A DNA stretch of 6,672 bases from Methanomicrobia archaeon (GTDB lineage: Archaea; Methanobacteriota_B; Thermococci; Methanofastidiosales; NM3), in contig DSAJ01000191.1 in the NCBI GenBank assembly GCA_011372835.1, positions 1-6,672 of the forward strand. Direction: 5' to 3'. Below, one piece after another: positions 1 to 5,110 of the stretch. The translations under genes and the position numbers were made by a program. The stretch's first letter is position 1, and every line of letters begins with the position of its first letter. Under the pieces are notes generated by a model, which did not search any database, was not told the DNA's origin, and saw only the letters and a list, made by a program, of their open reading frames with translations.

Positions 1-42
1 CCTCGCATGCCTCTCGTCAGGCAAGGGCATCACATCGCTTCA

Positions 43-60
43 GAGCAAAGAGTTATAAAG
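43..60 (+). promoter_or_regulatory. Archaeal BRE/TATA promoter of the FAD-dependent dehydrogenase gene
   Basis: An A-rich BRE-like element (GCAAAG, 45-50) is followed by a TATA-like box (GTTATAAAG, 52-60). By the usual archaeal spacing of about 26 nt from the TATA centre, transcription should begin near 80-84. That leaves either a leaderless start at 79 or an 8-12 nt leader before the ATG at 91. It also argues against the far upstream ATG at 7, which would place the promoter inside the coding region. Assigned by eye. Confidence 0.5.
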
Positions 61-90
61 TTCCAAAAAGCACAACGGATGGGTCGAAAT

Positions 91-1461
91 ATGGACGTAC
101 TTATCATCGGGGCTGGCCCTGCAGGAATGTTCGCGGCCGAGAAGCTCGCGGACGAGACGAACCACACCATTACCGTCATCGACATGGGGAAGGAGTCGGT
201 CAATCGTAAGTGCAGCACGCTTTCGCGCGACATGTGCACCAAGTGCGAACCCTGTGATATCTATGCAGGTGTCGGCGGTGCTGGCGCTCTCTCAGACGGC
301 AAGCTCAATCTCACGCCGCACATCGGGGGCGACCCGGAATCGCTCCACCGCAACGCCGATGAGATACGGCGGTACATCCAAAAGGTCGACGAAACGTTCC
401 TCAAGTACGGTGCCGACACCGATATATTCGGCGTAAACGACGACGACCTCAATCTTCTCAAGCGCAAGGCATCGGCACACGGCATCGAGTTCATATCAGG
501 CAAGCAGCGCCACATGGGCTCTGACAAGACGCCGCTTATCATCGACAAGTTCTACAAGGAGCTCAAGCAAAAGGGCGTGAAGTTCAGGACACAGACCAAG
601 ATCGAGACCATTGAGCGTTCGGGCGAGGGATTCATAGCCCGTACCGAAGGCGAGGCGTTCAAGGCTGACTTCATTATCGCGGCCCCCGGACGCGCAGGCG
701 CATACTGGTTCCGCACCCAGGCCCGCAAGCTTGGTATCGACAACAAGTACGGCCCCATCGACGTGGGGGTGCGCGTCGAGTTCCCCTCGACGATCTACGA
801 ACTCATCGAGGAGATCATGTACGATGCGAAGTTCAAGCTCTACACCTACACCTACGACGACCTCGTGCGCACGTTCTGCACGAACCCGTGCGGATTCGTC
901 ACCGAGGAGCGCTACCCCGACTTCGTGATGGTCAACGGCCATGCAAAAAAGGACGAGAAGTCCGAAAACACCAACCTTGCCATCCTCTCGCGCATCGAGC
1001 TCACCGACCCTGTTGAGGACACCACCGAATACGGCAGGTCGATCGCTCGCCTTGCCACCACCATCGGAGGGGGCAAGCCGATCCTCCAGCGATTCAAGGA
1101 CCTGGCAACGGGCCAGCGTTCCACGTGGACGCGACTCGGGCGTTGCCAGATCGCGCCGACGCTTCGCAATGCCACGCCTGGCGACATCTCGATGGCTCTG
1201 CCGCATCGCATCGTTACCAACATCGTCGAATCGATCGAGCGCCTCGACAGCGTCATAGAGGGGATCGCGTCCGACTCGACGCTCATCTACGCCTCAGAGA
1301 TCAAGTTCTACGACACGAAGTATCCCGTGACAGAGCACCTCGAGACGAACATTCCCAATCTCTTCGTCGCCGGCGACGCGTCAGGACATTCTCGCGGTAT
1401 CGTCTATGCGGCCGTGACGGGCATCCTTGCCGCAGAGGGCATCGTGCACAAGGGTGACTGA
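91..1461 (+). CDS. FAD-dependent dehydrogenase, COG2509 type
   Basis: A 456-residue predicted cytoplasmic flavoprotein. A Rossmann FAD-binding motif, GAGPAG, stands at residues 7-12, immediately after the first beta strand (DVLII). The family-like block GVGGAGALSDGKLNL follows at 60-74, and a C-terminal FAD-contacting motif, VAGDASGHSRG, lies at 426-436 next to a helix that closes the flavin site. Four cysteines (C41, C49, C52, C55) sit just before the GGAG block, with a further pair at C263 and C267. From memory, the CxxCxPC part is typical of the uncharacterised COG2509 dehydrogenases, so this is probably a redox enzyme of unknown substrate. The start at 91 is chosen because the FAD fold begins there and a TATA box lies about 34 nt upstream. 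ATG 79 (four residues longer) is a close alternative, and ATG 7 is unlikely. No Shine-Dalgarno is visible. No pathway partner is adjacent; the next gene has its own promoter. Confidence 0.85.
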   Translation: MDVLIIGAGPAGMFAAEKLADETNHTITVIDMGKESVNRKCSTLSRDMCTKCEPCDIYAGVGGAGALSDGKLNLTPHIGGDPESLHRNADEIRRYIQKVDETFLKYGADTDIFGVNDDDLNLLKRKASAHGIEFISGKQRHMGSDKTPLIIDKFYKELKQKGVKFRTQTKIETIERSGEGFIARTEGEAFKADFIIAAPGRAGAYWFRTQARKLGIDNKYGPIDVGVRVEFPSTIYELIEEIMYDAKFKLYTYTYDDLVRTFCTNPCGFVTEERYPDFVMVNGHAKKDEKSENTNLAILSRIELTDPVEDTTEYGRSIARLATTIGGGKPILQRFKDLATGQRSTWTRLGRCQIAPTLRNATPGDISMALPHRIVTNIVESIERLDSVIEGIASDSTLIYASEIKFYDTKYPVTEHLETNIPNLFVAGDASGHSRGIVYAAVTGILAAEGIVHKGD

Positions 1462-1533
1462 GTTCCCTTTGCAGCGCTCATGATATGACTGCATTGGAGC
1501 AACGCATTTCTCAAAATGAATATCCTGCACGCC

Positions 1534-1567
1534 TAAAGGTCCAAAAACTATTTAATTATAACCTTTA
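1534..1567. repeat. Inverted repeat TAAAGGT/ACCTTTA flanking the ClC TATA box
   Basis: TAAAGGT (1534-1540) and ACCTTTA (1561-1567) are perfect 7-nt inverted arms separated by 20 nt. The arms bracket the BRE/TATA promoter of the ClC gene, and their centres are 27 nt apart. This could be a split operator, or chance in AT-rich DNA. No protein is known here to bind it. Confidence 0.35.
1541..1557 (+). promoter_or_regulatory. BRE/TATA promoter of the ClC gene
   Basis: An A-rich BRE-like run (CCAAAAAC, 1541-1548) precedes a TATA-like box (TATTTAAT, 1549-1556) in the 117-bp gap between the first two genes. The TATA centre is about 26 nt upstream of the ATG at 1579, so the transcript is probably leaderless. 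No Shine-Dalgarno is visible before that ATG, which agrees with this. The rest of the gap (1462-1533) shows nothing I can assign. Confidence 0.6.
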
Positions 1568-1578
1568 ATGGCGCATGC

Positions 1579-3153
1579 ATGTTTCTCATGGAGAAGCTCT
1601 CATTCGACTGGCGGTTTTACGTGCTTCCAGTTATTGTGGGTGCTCTCTCCGGGCTTGGGGCCGTGGTCTTCAGGCAGCTCATATCCTTCGTTCAGAATCT
1701 TTTCTTCAAGGGAACGTTCGCGTTCTCCTACGACGAGGCAATACATGTAATCGATCCGGCATATCTTGTCATCATCGTCCCCGTGGTCGGGTTTGCCATC
1801 GTTGGCATACTCGTCTTCAAGGGGGCGCCCGAGACGCAGGGGCACGGGGTCCCCGAGGTCCTGACGTCCGTCTACATCAACAAGGGGCGCATACGCGCCC
1901 GTGTCGCCGCCATCAAGACCGTTGCCTCGGCGCTCACCATCGGATCGGGAGGATCGAGCGGACGCGAGGGACCCATTGTACAGATAGGCGCATCAATAGG
2001 GTCGGTGCTCGGACAGCGGCTCAATCTCACTGCCGTGGAGACGACCACACTTCTCGGATGCGGTGCCGCCGCCGGCATCGCCTCCACGTTCAATGCGCCC
2101 CTCGGCGGCATCCTCTTTGCCATCGAGCTCATCCTTCCCGAGTTCTCTGTGCGCACCATGGTACCCCTCGCGCTCTCGACGTCGACGGGCACCTACCTCT
2201 CACGCTTCTTCCTTGGCAACGAACCAGCGTTCCGTCTTCCCGAATACGCCCTCAACTCGGGCTACGAGCTCATCCTCTATATCTTGCTTGGCGTCTTCAT
2301 CGGCATTGGTGCCATCATCTACATCCACGTGCTCTACAAGTTCGAGGACTTCTTCGAGCAGTGGAACGTCAACAAGTATCTCAAACCAGTCGTTGGCGGC
2401 CTGATCATGGGACTCTCCGGCTACCTCATGCTCACATTCTTCGGCGAGTACTATATCTTCGGTGTTGGTTATCCCACGATCTCCAGCGTCCTCAGTGGAG
2501 GCCAGGGTTTCACGATCCTCCTGCTCCTCCTGCTCGCGTTCATGAAGATCTTCGCAACGTCCGTAACGCTTGGTTGTGGCGGGTCGGGCGGCATCTTCGC
2601 ACCCGCCCTCTTCATCGGCACATGCTTTGGCGCCGCATTCGGCATCGCATCGTCGTTTTTCTTCCCCGAGCTTGTGGCGACGCCATCGGCCTATGCCAAC
2701 GTCGGCATGGGCGCGTTCGTGGGCGGCATCACCGGTGCCCCCCTTATGGCGATCATCATGTTCTTCGAGATGACCCGAAACTATGCAATCATCCTACCGC
2801 TCACCATCTCGGTCGTCATTGCGCGTGCGTTTGTCCACTACAACTACGAGGGCACGATATACGAGCTCAAGCTGCTGCGAAACGGCATCAAGATCCCGCA
2901 TGAGCGGGCGATCGACACGCTCAGCATCGTTCCGATAAAAGACATCATGGACAAGTACAACGATGAACAGGGTCTGCCCGAGGTCTACCACTATGCGCCC
3001 ATGCTCGATGCGCTCATGATCATGGACGAGCGGCGCGTCAACGAACTCATCGTCGTCGACAAGACGCGTACCCCCATTGGCGTCATACGCAAGGACGATA
3101 TCATATACTTCTATACGCGCGAGCGCGCGAACACACGGCGCCTCCTTGATTGA
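1579..3153 (+). CDS. ClC-family chloride channel/transporter with short C-terminal CBS segment
   Basis: A 524-residue polytopic membrane protein with many hydrophobic segments between about residues 12 and 420. The ClC signatures appear in order: GHGVP (88-92, equivalent to GSGIP), GREGP (128-132, with gating glutamate E130), the helix around FNAPLGGILFAIE (171-183), GIFAP (338-342), and Y428 aligning with the chloride-coordinating tyrosine Tyr445 of E. coli ClC. It should move chloride or a related anion across the cytoplasmic membrane. Two odd positions appear in my hand alignment: the central serine of the first motif is histidine (H89), and the internal proton glutamate (E. coli Glu203) is leucine (L184). 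After about residue 443 only some 80 residues remain, enough for one CBS motif (about 451-515) rather than the usual pair. It has its own promoter and looks leaderless. A second ATG at 1588 is a possible start three residues in. No functional link to the neighbours is seen. Confidence 0.93.
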   Translation: MFLMEKLSFDWRFYVLPVIVGALSGLGAVVFRQLISFVQNLFFKGTFAFSYDEAIHVIDPAYLVIIVPVVGFAIVGILVFKGAPETQGHGVPEVLTSVYINKGRIRARVAAIKTVASALTIGSGGSSGREGPIVQIGASIGSVLGQRLNLTAVETTTLLGCGAAAGIASTFNAPLGGILFAIELILPEFSVRTMVPLALSTSTGTYLSRFFLGNEPAFRLPEYALNSGYELILYILLGVFIGIGAIIYIHVLYKFEDFFEQWNVNKYLKPVVGGLIMGLSGYLMLTFFGEYYIFGVGYPTISSVLSGGQGFTILLLLLLAFMKIFATSVTLGCGGSGGIFAPALFIGTCFGAAFGIASSFFFPELVATPSAYANVGMGAFVGGITGAPLMAIIMFFEMTRNYAIILPLTISVVIARAFVHYNYEGTIYELKLLRNGIKIPHERAIDTLSIVPIKDIMDKYNDEQGLPEVYHYAPMLDALMIMDERRVNELIVVDKTRTPIGVIRKDDIIYFYTRERANTRRLLD

Positions 3154-3190
3154 AGACTGTGGCAAGTATTATACTATTGTCTATCTTTTA

Positions 3191-3208
3191 TATGGCAATT
3201 ACCGAAAG
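3191..3208. promoter_or_regulatory. Candidate operator upstream of the HTH regulator gene
   Basis: The 18-nt sequence TATGGCAATTACCGAAAG matches 14 of 18 positions with 3977-3994, upstream of the HMG-CoA synthase operon. Its core, GGCAATTACC, is a partial palindrome (GG-AATT-CC). It overlaps the BRE-like CCGAAAG directly beside the TATA box, where a bound protein would compete with TFB/TBP, so autorepression by the downstream regulator is the simplest reading. That is inference. Part of the match could instead be ordinary BRE sequence. Confidence 0.45.
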
Positions 3209-3217
3209 ATATATATA
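3203..3217 (+). promoter_or_regulatory. BRE/TATA promoter of the HTH regulator gene
   Basis: CGAAAG followed by ATATATATA (3209-3217) is a strong archaeal BRE/TATA arrangement. Its centre lies about 27 nt upstream of the ATG at 3240, so the mRNA is predicted to be leaderless, and no Shine-Dalgarno precedes the start. The T-rich stretch 3172-3190, downstream of the ClC stop, might serve as a weak terminator, but this is not convincing enough to list separately. Confidence 0.65.
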
Positions 3218-3239
3218 CAATTTTGATTTATCATGGTAT

Positions 3240-3956
3240 ATGATAAGTGCGGCCAAGGAGAAGCTCGCTAAGCGCATGGCCGGTGAGATCGCCCTCTCGG
3301 ACGATCCCGGCAAGACGATGCGCAAATGGCGTGAGATCTTCGCTGTCACTCAGACCATCCTCGCCAAGCGCCTTGGCGTGTCGTCGTCGGTGCTTTCCGA
3401 CTACGAGGGCGGGCGGCGCAAGTCGCCCGGGTCCACGACGATCAAGAAGTTCGTCGAGGGGCTCCTCGAGCTCGACGAGGGGTCTGGAGGCAAGGCCATC
3501 CATGCGTTCGGCCGCATGTTTTCCACCGATCTTTCCACCGATGCCATCATCGATGTGCGCGAGTTCTCGGTGCCCGTGAAGATATCGGACCTCTGCGAGG
3601 CCGTGGAGGGCACCATCGTTGCCAACGAGGACCTTGCGTACAGGACCATTTATGGATATACCGTCATAGACAGCATCAAGGCGATACTCGAGATGTCAGC
3701 AGACGAGTTCCTGCGCCTCTATGGATGGTCGACGGAGCGTGCGCTCATCTTTACGAAGGTCGACATGGGCCGCTCGCCCATGGTCGCCATCAAGGTCAAG
3801 GGCCTCAAGCCCTCGGTCGTCGTGGTCAACGGACCGACGAAGATGGACGATGTCGCCGTCAAGATCGCCGAGATAGAGCGCATACCCCTCGTGCTGTCGA
3901 AATCGCCGTCCCTTGACGTGCTGATCCGAAACCTTCGCGCCATCGCAGAGGAATGA
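3240..3956 (+). CDS. XRE-type HTH transcriptional regulator (COG1709-like), probable regulator of the mevalonate operon
   Basis: A 238-residue predicted DNA-binding protein. An XRE/Cro-type helix-turn-helix spans about residues 25-79. The scaffold helix has TQTILAKRLGV (37-47), and the recognition helix is SSSVLSDYEGGRR (48-60), followed by the usual R-x-S-P turn. The rest (about 85-238) is an alpha/beta region with strands such as MVAIKVKGL (181-189) and SVVVVNG (192-198), ending in IPLVLSKSPSLDVLIRNLRA (215-234). This resembles a ligand-sensing domain, perhaps DRTGG-like, but I cannot name its ligand. The start at 3240 is chosen from the TATA box 27 nt upstream. Upstream in-frame codons at 3150 (TTG) and 3192 (ATG) would put the promoter inside the gene. 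It lies 106 bp before the HMG-CoA synthase operon, in the same direction. A related sequence motif upstream of both suggests autoregulation plus control of the operon. The HTH is certain; the target is inference. Confidence 0.85.
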   Translation: MISAAKEKLAKRMAGEIALSDDPGKTMRKWREIFAVTQTILAKRLGVSSSVLSDYEGGRRKSPGSTTIKKFVEGLLELDEGSGGKAIHAFGRMFSTDLSTDAIIDVREFSVPVKISDLCEAVEGTIVANEDLAYRTIYGYTVIDSIKAILEMSADEFLRLYGWSTERALIFTKVDMGRSPMVAIKVKGLKPSVVVVNGPTKMDDVAVKIAEIERIPLVLSKSPSLDVLIRNLRAIAEE

Positions 3957-3976
3957 TGGAAATTGTACCTATTCTA

Positions 3977-3992
3977 TTCGGCAGTTGCCGAA
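3977..3992. promoter_or_regulatory. Palindromic candidate operator upstream of the HMG-CoA synthase operon
   Basis: TTCGGCA (3977-3983) and TGCCGAA (3986-3992) are perfect 7-nt inverted arms around a 2-nt centre, GT. This is the size and symmetry expected of a site for a dimeric HTH protein. Extended by two bases, it matches 14 of 18 positions with 3191-3208 in front of the regulator gene. The site is about 55-70 nt upstream of the predicted transcription start if the TATA box at 4016 is used. If the TATA-like sequence at 3993-4000 is used instead, the site would overlap the promoter. Confidence 0.55.
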
Positions 3993-3994
3993 AG

Positions 3995-4007
3995 TATAAC
4001 TGTTATA
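3995..4007. repeat. Second inverted repeat TATAAC-T-GTTATA in the operon promoter region
   Basis: TATAAC (3995-4000) and GTTATA (4002-4007) are perfect arms around a single T. GTTATATAAC (4002-4011) is also a perfect 10-nt palindrome that overlaps it. The site lies between the candidate operator and the likely TATA box. It could be a second protein site or an alternative TATA element; AT-rich palindromes also arise easily by chance. Confidence 0.35.
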
Positions 4008-4015
4008 TAACGATA

Positions 4016-4025
4016 CATTTAAATA
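4016..4025 (+). promoter_or_regulatory. TATA box of the HMG-CoA synthase operon
   Basis: CATTTAAATA is a good archaeal TATA box. With the usual spacing, transcription would start near 4045-4048, giving a leader of about 16 nt that just includes the Shine-Dalgarno at 4052. This is the only promoter in the window that clearly leaves a leader. The TATA-like sequences at 3993-4000 and 4002-4010 are alternatives that would give longer leaders. Confidence 0.55.
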
Positions 4026-4051
4026 GGGCTTTTGAGCTCACAGAACAGTAA

Positions 4052-4057
4052 GAGGTG
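4052..4057 (+). promoter_or_regulatory. Shine-Dalgarno of the HMG-CoA synthase gene
   Basis: GAGGTG lies 5 nt before the ATG at 4063 and matches the anti-Shine-Dalgarno of archaeal 16S rRNA. It fixes this start. The three monocistronic genes upstream have no such site. Confidence 0.75.
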
Positions 4058-4062
4058 CCGTT

Positions 4063-5106
4063 ATGAAGACGATTAAGGATGTTGGGATCGTGGGATATGG
4101 CGCATACGTCCCCATGTATCGCATCAAGAACTCTGATATTGCACGGGTGTGGGGAAACGATCCGGTTCGCGTCCCCGTGAAGGAGAAATCCGTTCCCGGG
4201 CCCGATGAGGACGCGTGCACCATAGCGTGCGAGGCGGCCAAGAACTCACTGTTGCGCGCCGGCATCGACCCGCATTCGCTCGGGGCTGTATGGGTCGGTA
4301 CCGAGTCGAAGCCGTATGCGGTGAAACCGACGGCGACCATCGTTGCCGAGGTCATCGGTGCGACCCCCGCCATCAACGCAGCGGACTGGGAGTTCGCCTG
4401 CAAAGCCGGCACCGAGGCGCTCCAGGGCGCGTTCGGATACGTCGGCTCGGGCATGGCCCCCTATGCGCTTGCCATCGGTGTCGACACGGCGCAGGGGCAA
4501 CCCGCCGATGCGCTCGAGTACACCGCCGCCGCGGGTGGAGCAGGATTCATCGTCGGTCCCGCTGAGGAGTCGCTCGCACACTATGAGGGCTCATATTCGT
4601 TTGTCACCGACACGCCCGACTTCTGGAGGAGGCAGCATGAACACTACCCGAAGCATGCCTCGCGATTTACCGGTACGCCCGCGTACTTCTACCATGTCAC
4701 CAATGCCACGCGCAGGATGTGCGACGAGCTGGGCAAGGAACCCAACGATTATGACTATGTCATCTTCCACCAGCCGAACACGAAGTTCCCAATGGCCGCG
4801 GCAAAGATGCTTGGCGTGGACAAGGAAAAGGTCATACCCGGGCTCATATCGCCCTACATCGGCAACACATACGCAGGTTCATCGCTCGTGGGACTGGCGG
4901 CCGTCTTCGACGTCGCAAGCCCTGGCGAAACTGTGTTGTGTGTCTCGTACGGGTCAGGCGCGGGTTCGGACGTGTTCTCGTTTTCTGTCACAGAGAAGAT
5001 AACCGAGGCGCGCAACAAGGCGCCCAACCTGAAGTCGTATGTCGGACGCAGGCTCGAGATCGACTATGCCACGTACGCCAGGTATCGCGGCAAGATACGG
5101 ATGTGA
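4063..5106 (+). CDS. Hydroxymethylglutaryl-CoA synthase (archaeal type)
   Basis: A 347-residue soluble enzyme, the usual length for archaeal HMG-CoA synthase. It condenses acetyl-CoA with acetoacetyl-CoA to give HMG-CoA in the mevalonate pathway to isoprenoid lipids. The catalytic triad is visible: E81 in GTESKP (79-84), the acyl-accepting C113 in FACKAGTEA (111-119), and H236 in FHQPNTKFP (235-243). Spacing and context match bacterial HMG-CoA synthases (Glu79, Cys111 and His233 in the enterococcal enzyme). Glycine-rich ends of the thiolase fold appear at AAAGGAGF (155-162) and SYGSGAGSD (295-303). The start has a good Shine-Dalgarno. It is the first gene of a three-gene operon, and its stop codon lies inside the Shine-Dalgarno of the thiolase. 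In a methanogenic archaeon the homologue is held in one complex with the thiolase and DUF35 protein, passing acetoacetyl-CoA directly. A ketoacyl-ACP synthase III is the main alternative by fold, but the motifs and neighbours favour HMG-CoA synthase strongly. Confidence 0.95.
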   Translation: MKTIKDVGIVGYGAYVPMYRIKNSDIARVWGNDPVRVPVKEKSVPGPDEDACTIACEAAKNSLLRAGIDPHSLGAVWVGTESKPYAVKPTATIVAEVIGATPAINAADWEFACKAGTEALQGAFGYVGSGMAPYALAIGVDTAQGQPADALEYTAAAGGAGFIVGPAEESLAHYEGSYSFVTDTPDFWRRQHEHYPKHASRFTGTPAYFYHVTNATRRMCDELGKEPNDYDYVIFHQPNTKFPMAAAKMLGVDKEKVIPGLISPYIGNTYAGSSLVGLAAVFDVASPGETVLCVSYGSGAGSDVFSFSVTEKITEARNKAPNLKSYVGRRLEIDYATYARYRGKIRM

Positions 5107-5108
5107 TC
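5099..5108 (+). promoter_or_regulatory. Extended Shine-Dalgarno of the thiolase gene, overlapping the HMG-CoA synthase stop
   Basis: GGATGTGATC matches the full anti-Shine-Dalgarno complement GGAGGTGATC at 9 of 10 positions and ends 2 nt before the ATG at 5111. The TGA stop of HMG-CoA synthase (5104-5106) is embedded in it. This selects 5111 as the start over the upstream in-frame ATG at 5039 and suggests translational coupling. Confidence 0.7.
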
Positions 5109-5110
5109 AT

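Noticed and set aside
1..42. Possible end of an upstream gene or RNA
   Set aside because: Too short to judge; no stop-codon context, stem or motif can be assigned.
7..90. N-terminal extension of the first gene from the ATG at 7
   Set aside because: The 28 extra residues look unstructured, and the interval contains the BRE/TATA element, which would then lie inside the gene.
496..1206. 236-codon open frame on the - strand within the first gene
   Set aside because: It is antisense to conserved flavoprotein sequence, has no recognisable family, and has no promoter or ribosome site that I can see.
1575..2903. 442-codon open frame on the + strand overlapping the ClC gene
   Set aside because: It is a frame-shifted shadow rich in Arg, His and Cys with no hydrophobic segments, whereas the overlapping frame has every ClC motif.
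3172..3190. T-rich stretch after the ClC gene as a terminator
   Set aside because: The T runs are short and interrupted, and no stem precedes them. It may be only AT-rich promoter DNA.
3150..3239. Upstream starts (TTG 3150, ATG 3192) for the regulator
   Set aside because: They would overlap the ClC stop or the promoter, and would translate the AT-rich TATA region. The TATA box points to 3240.
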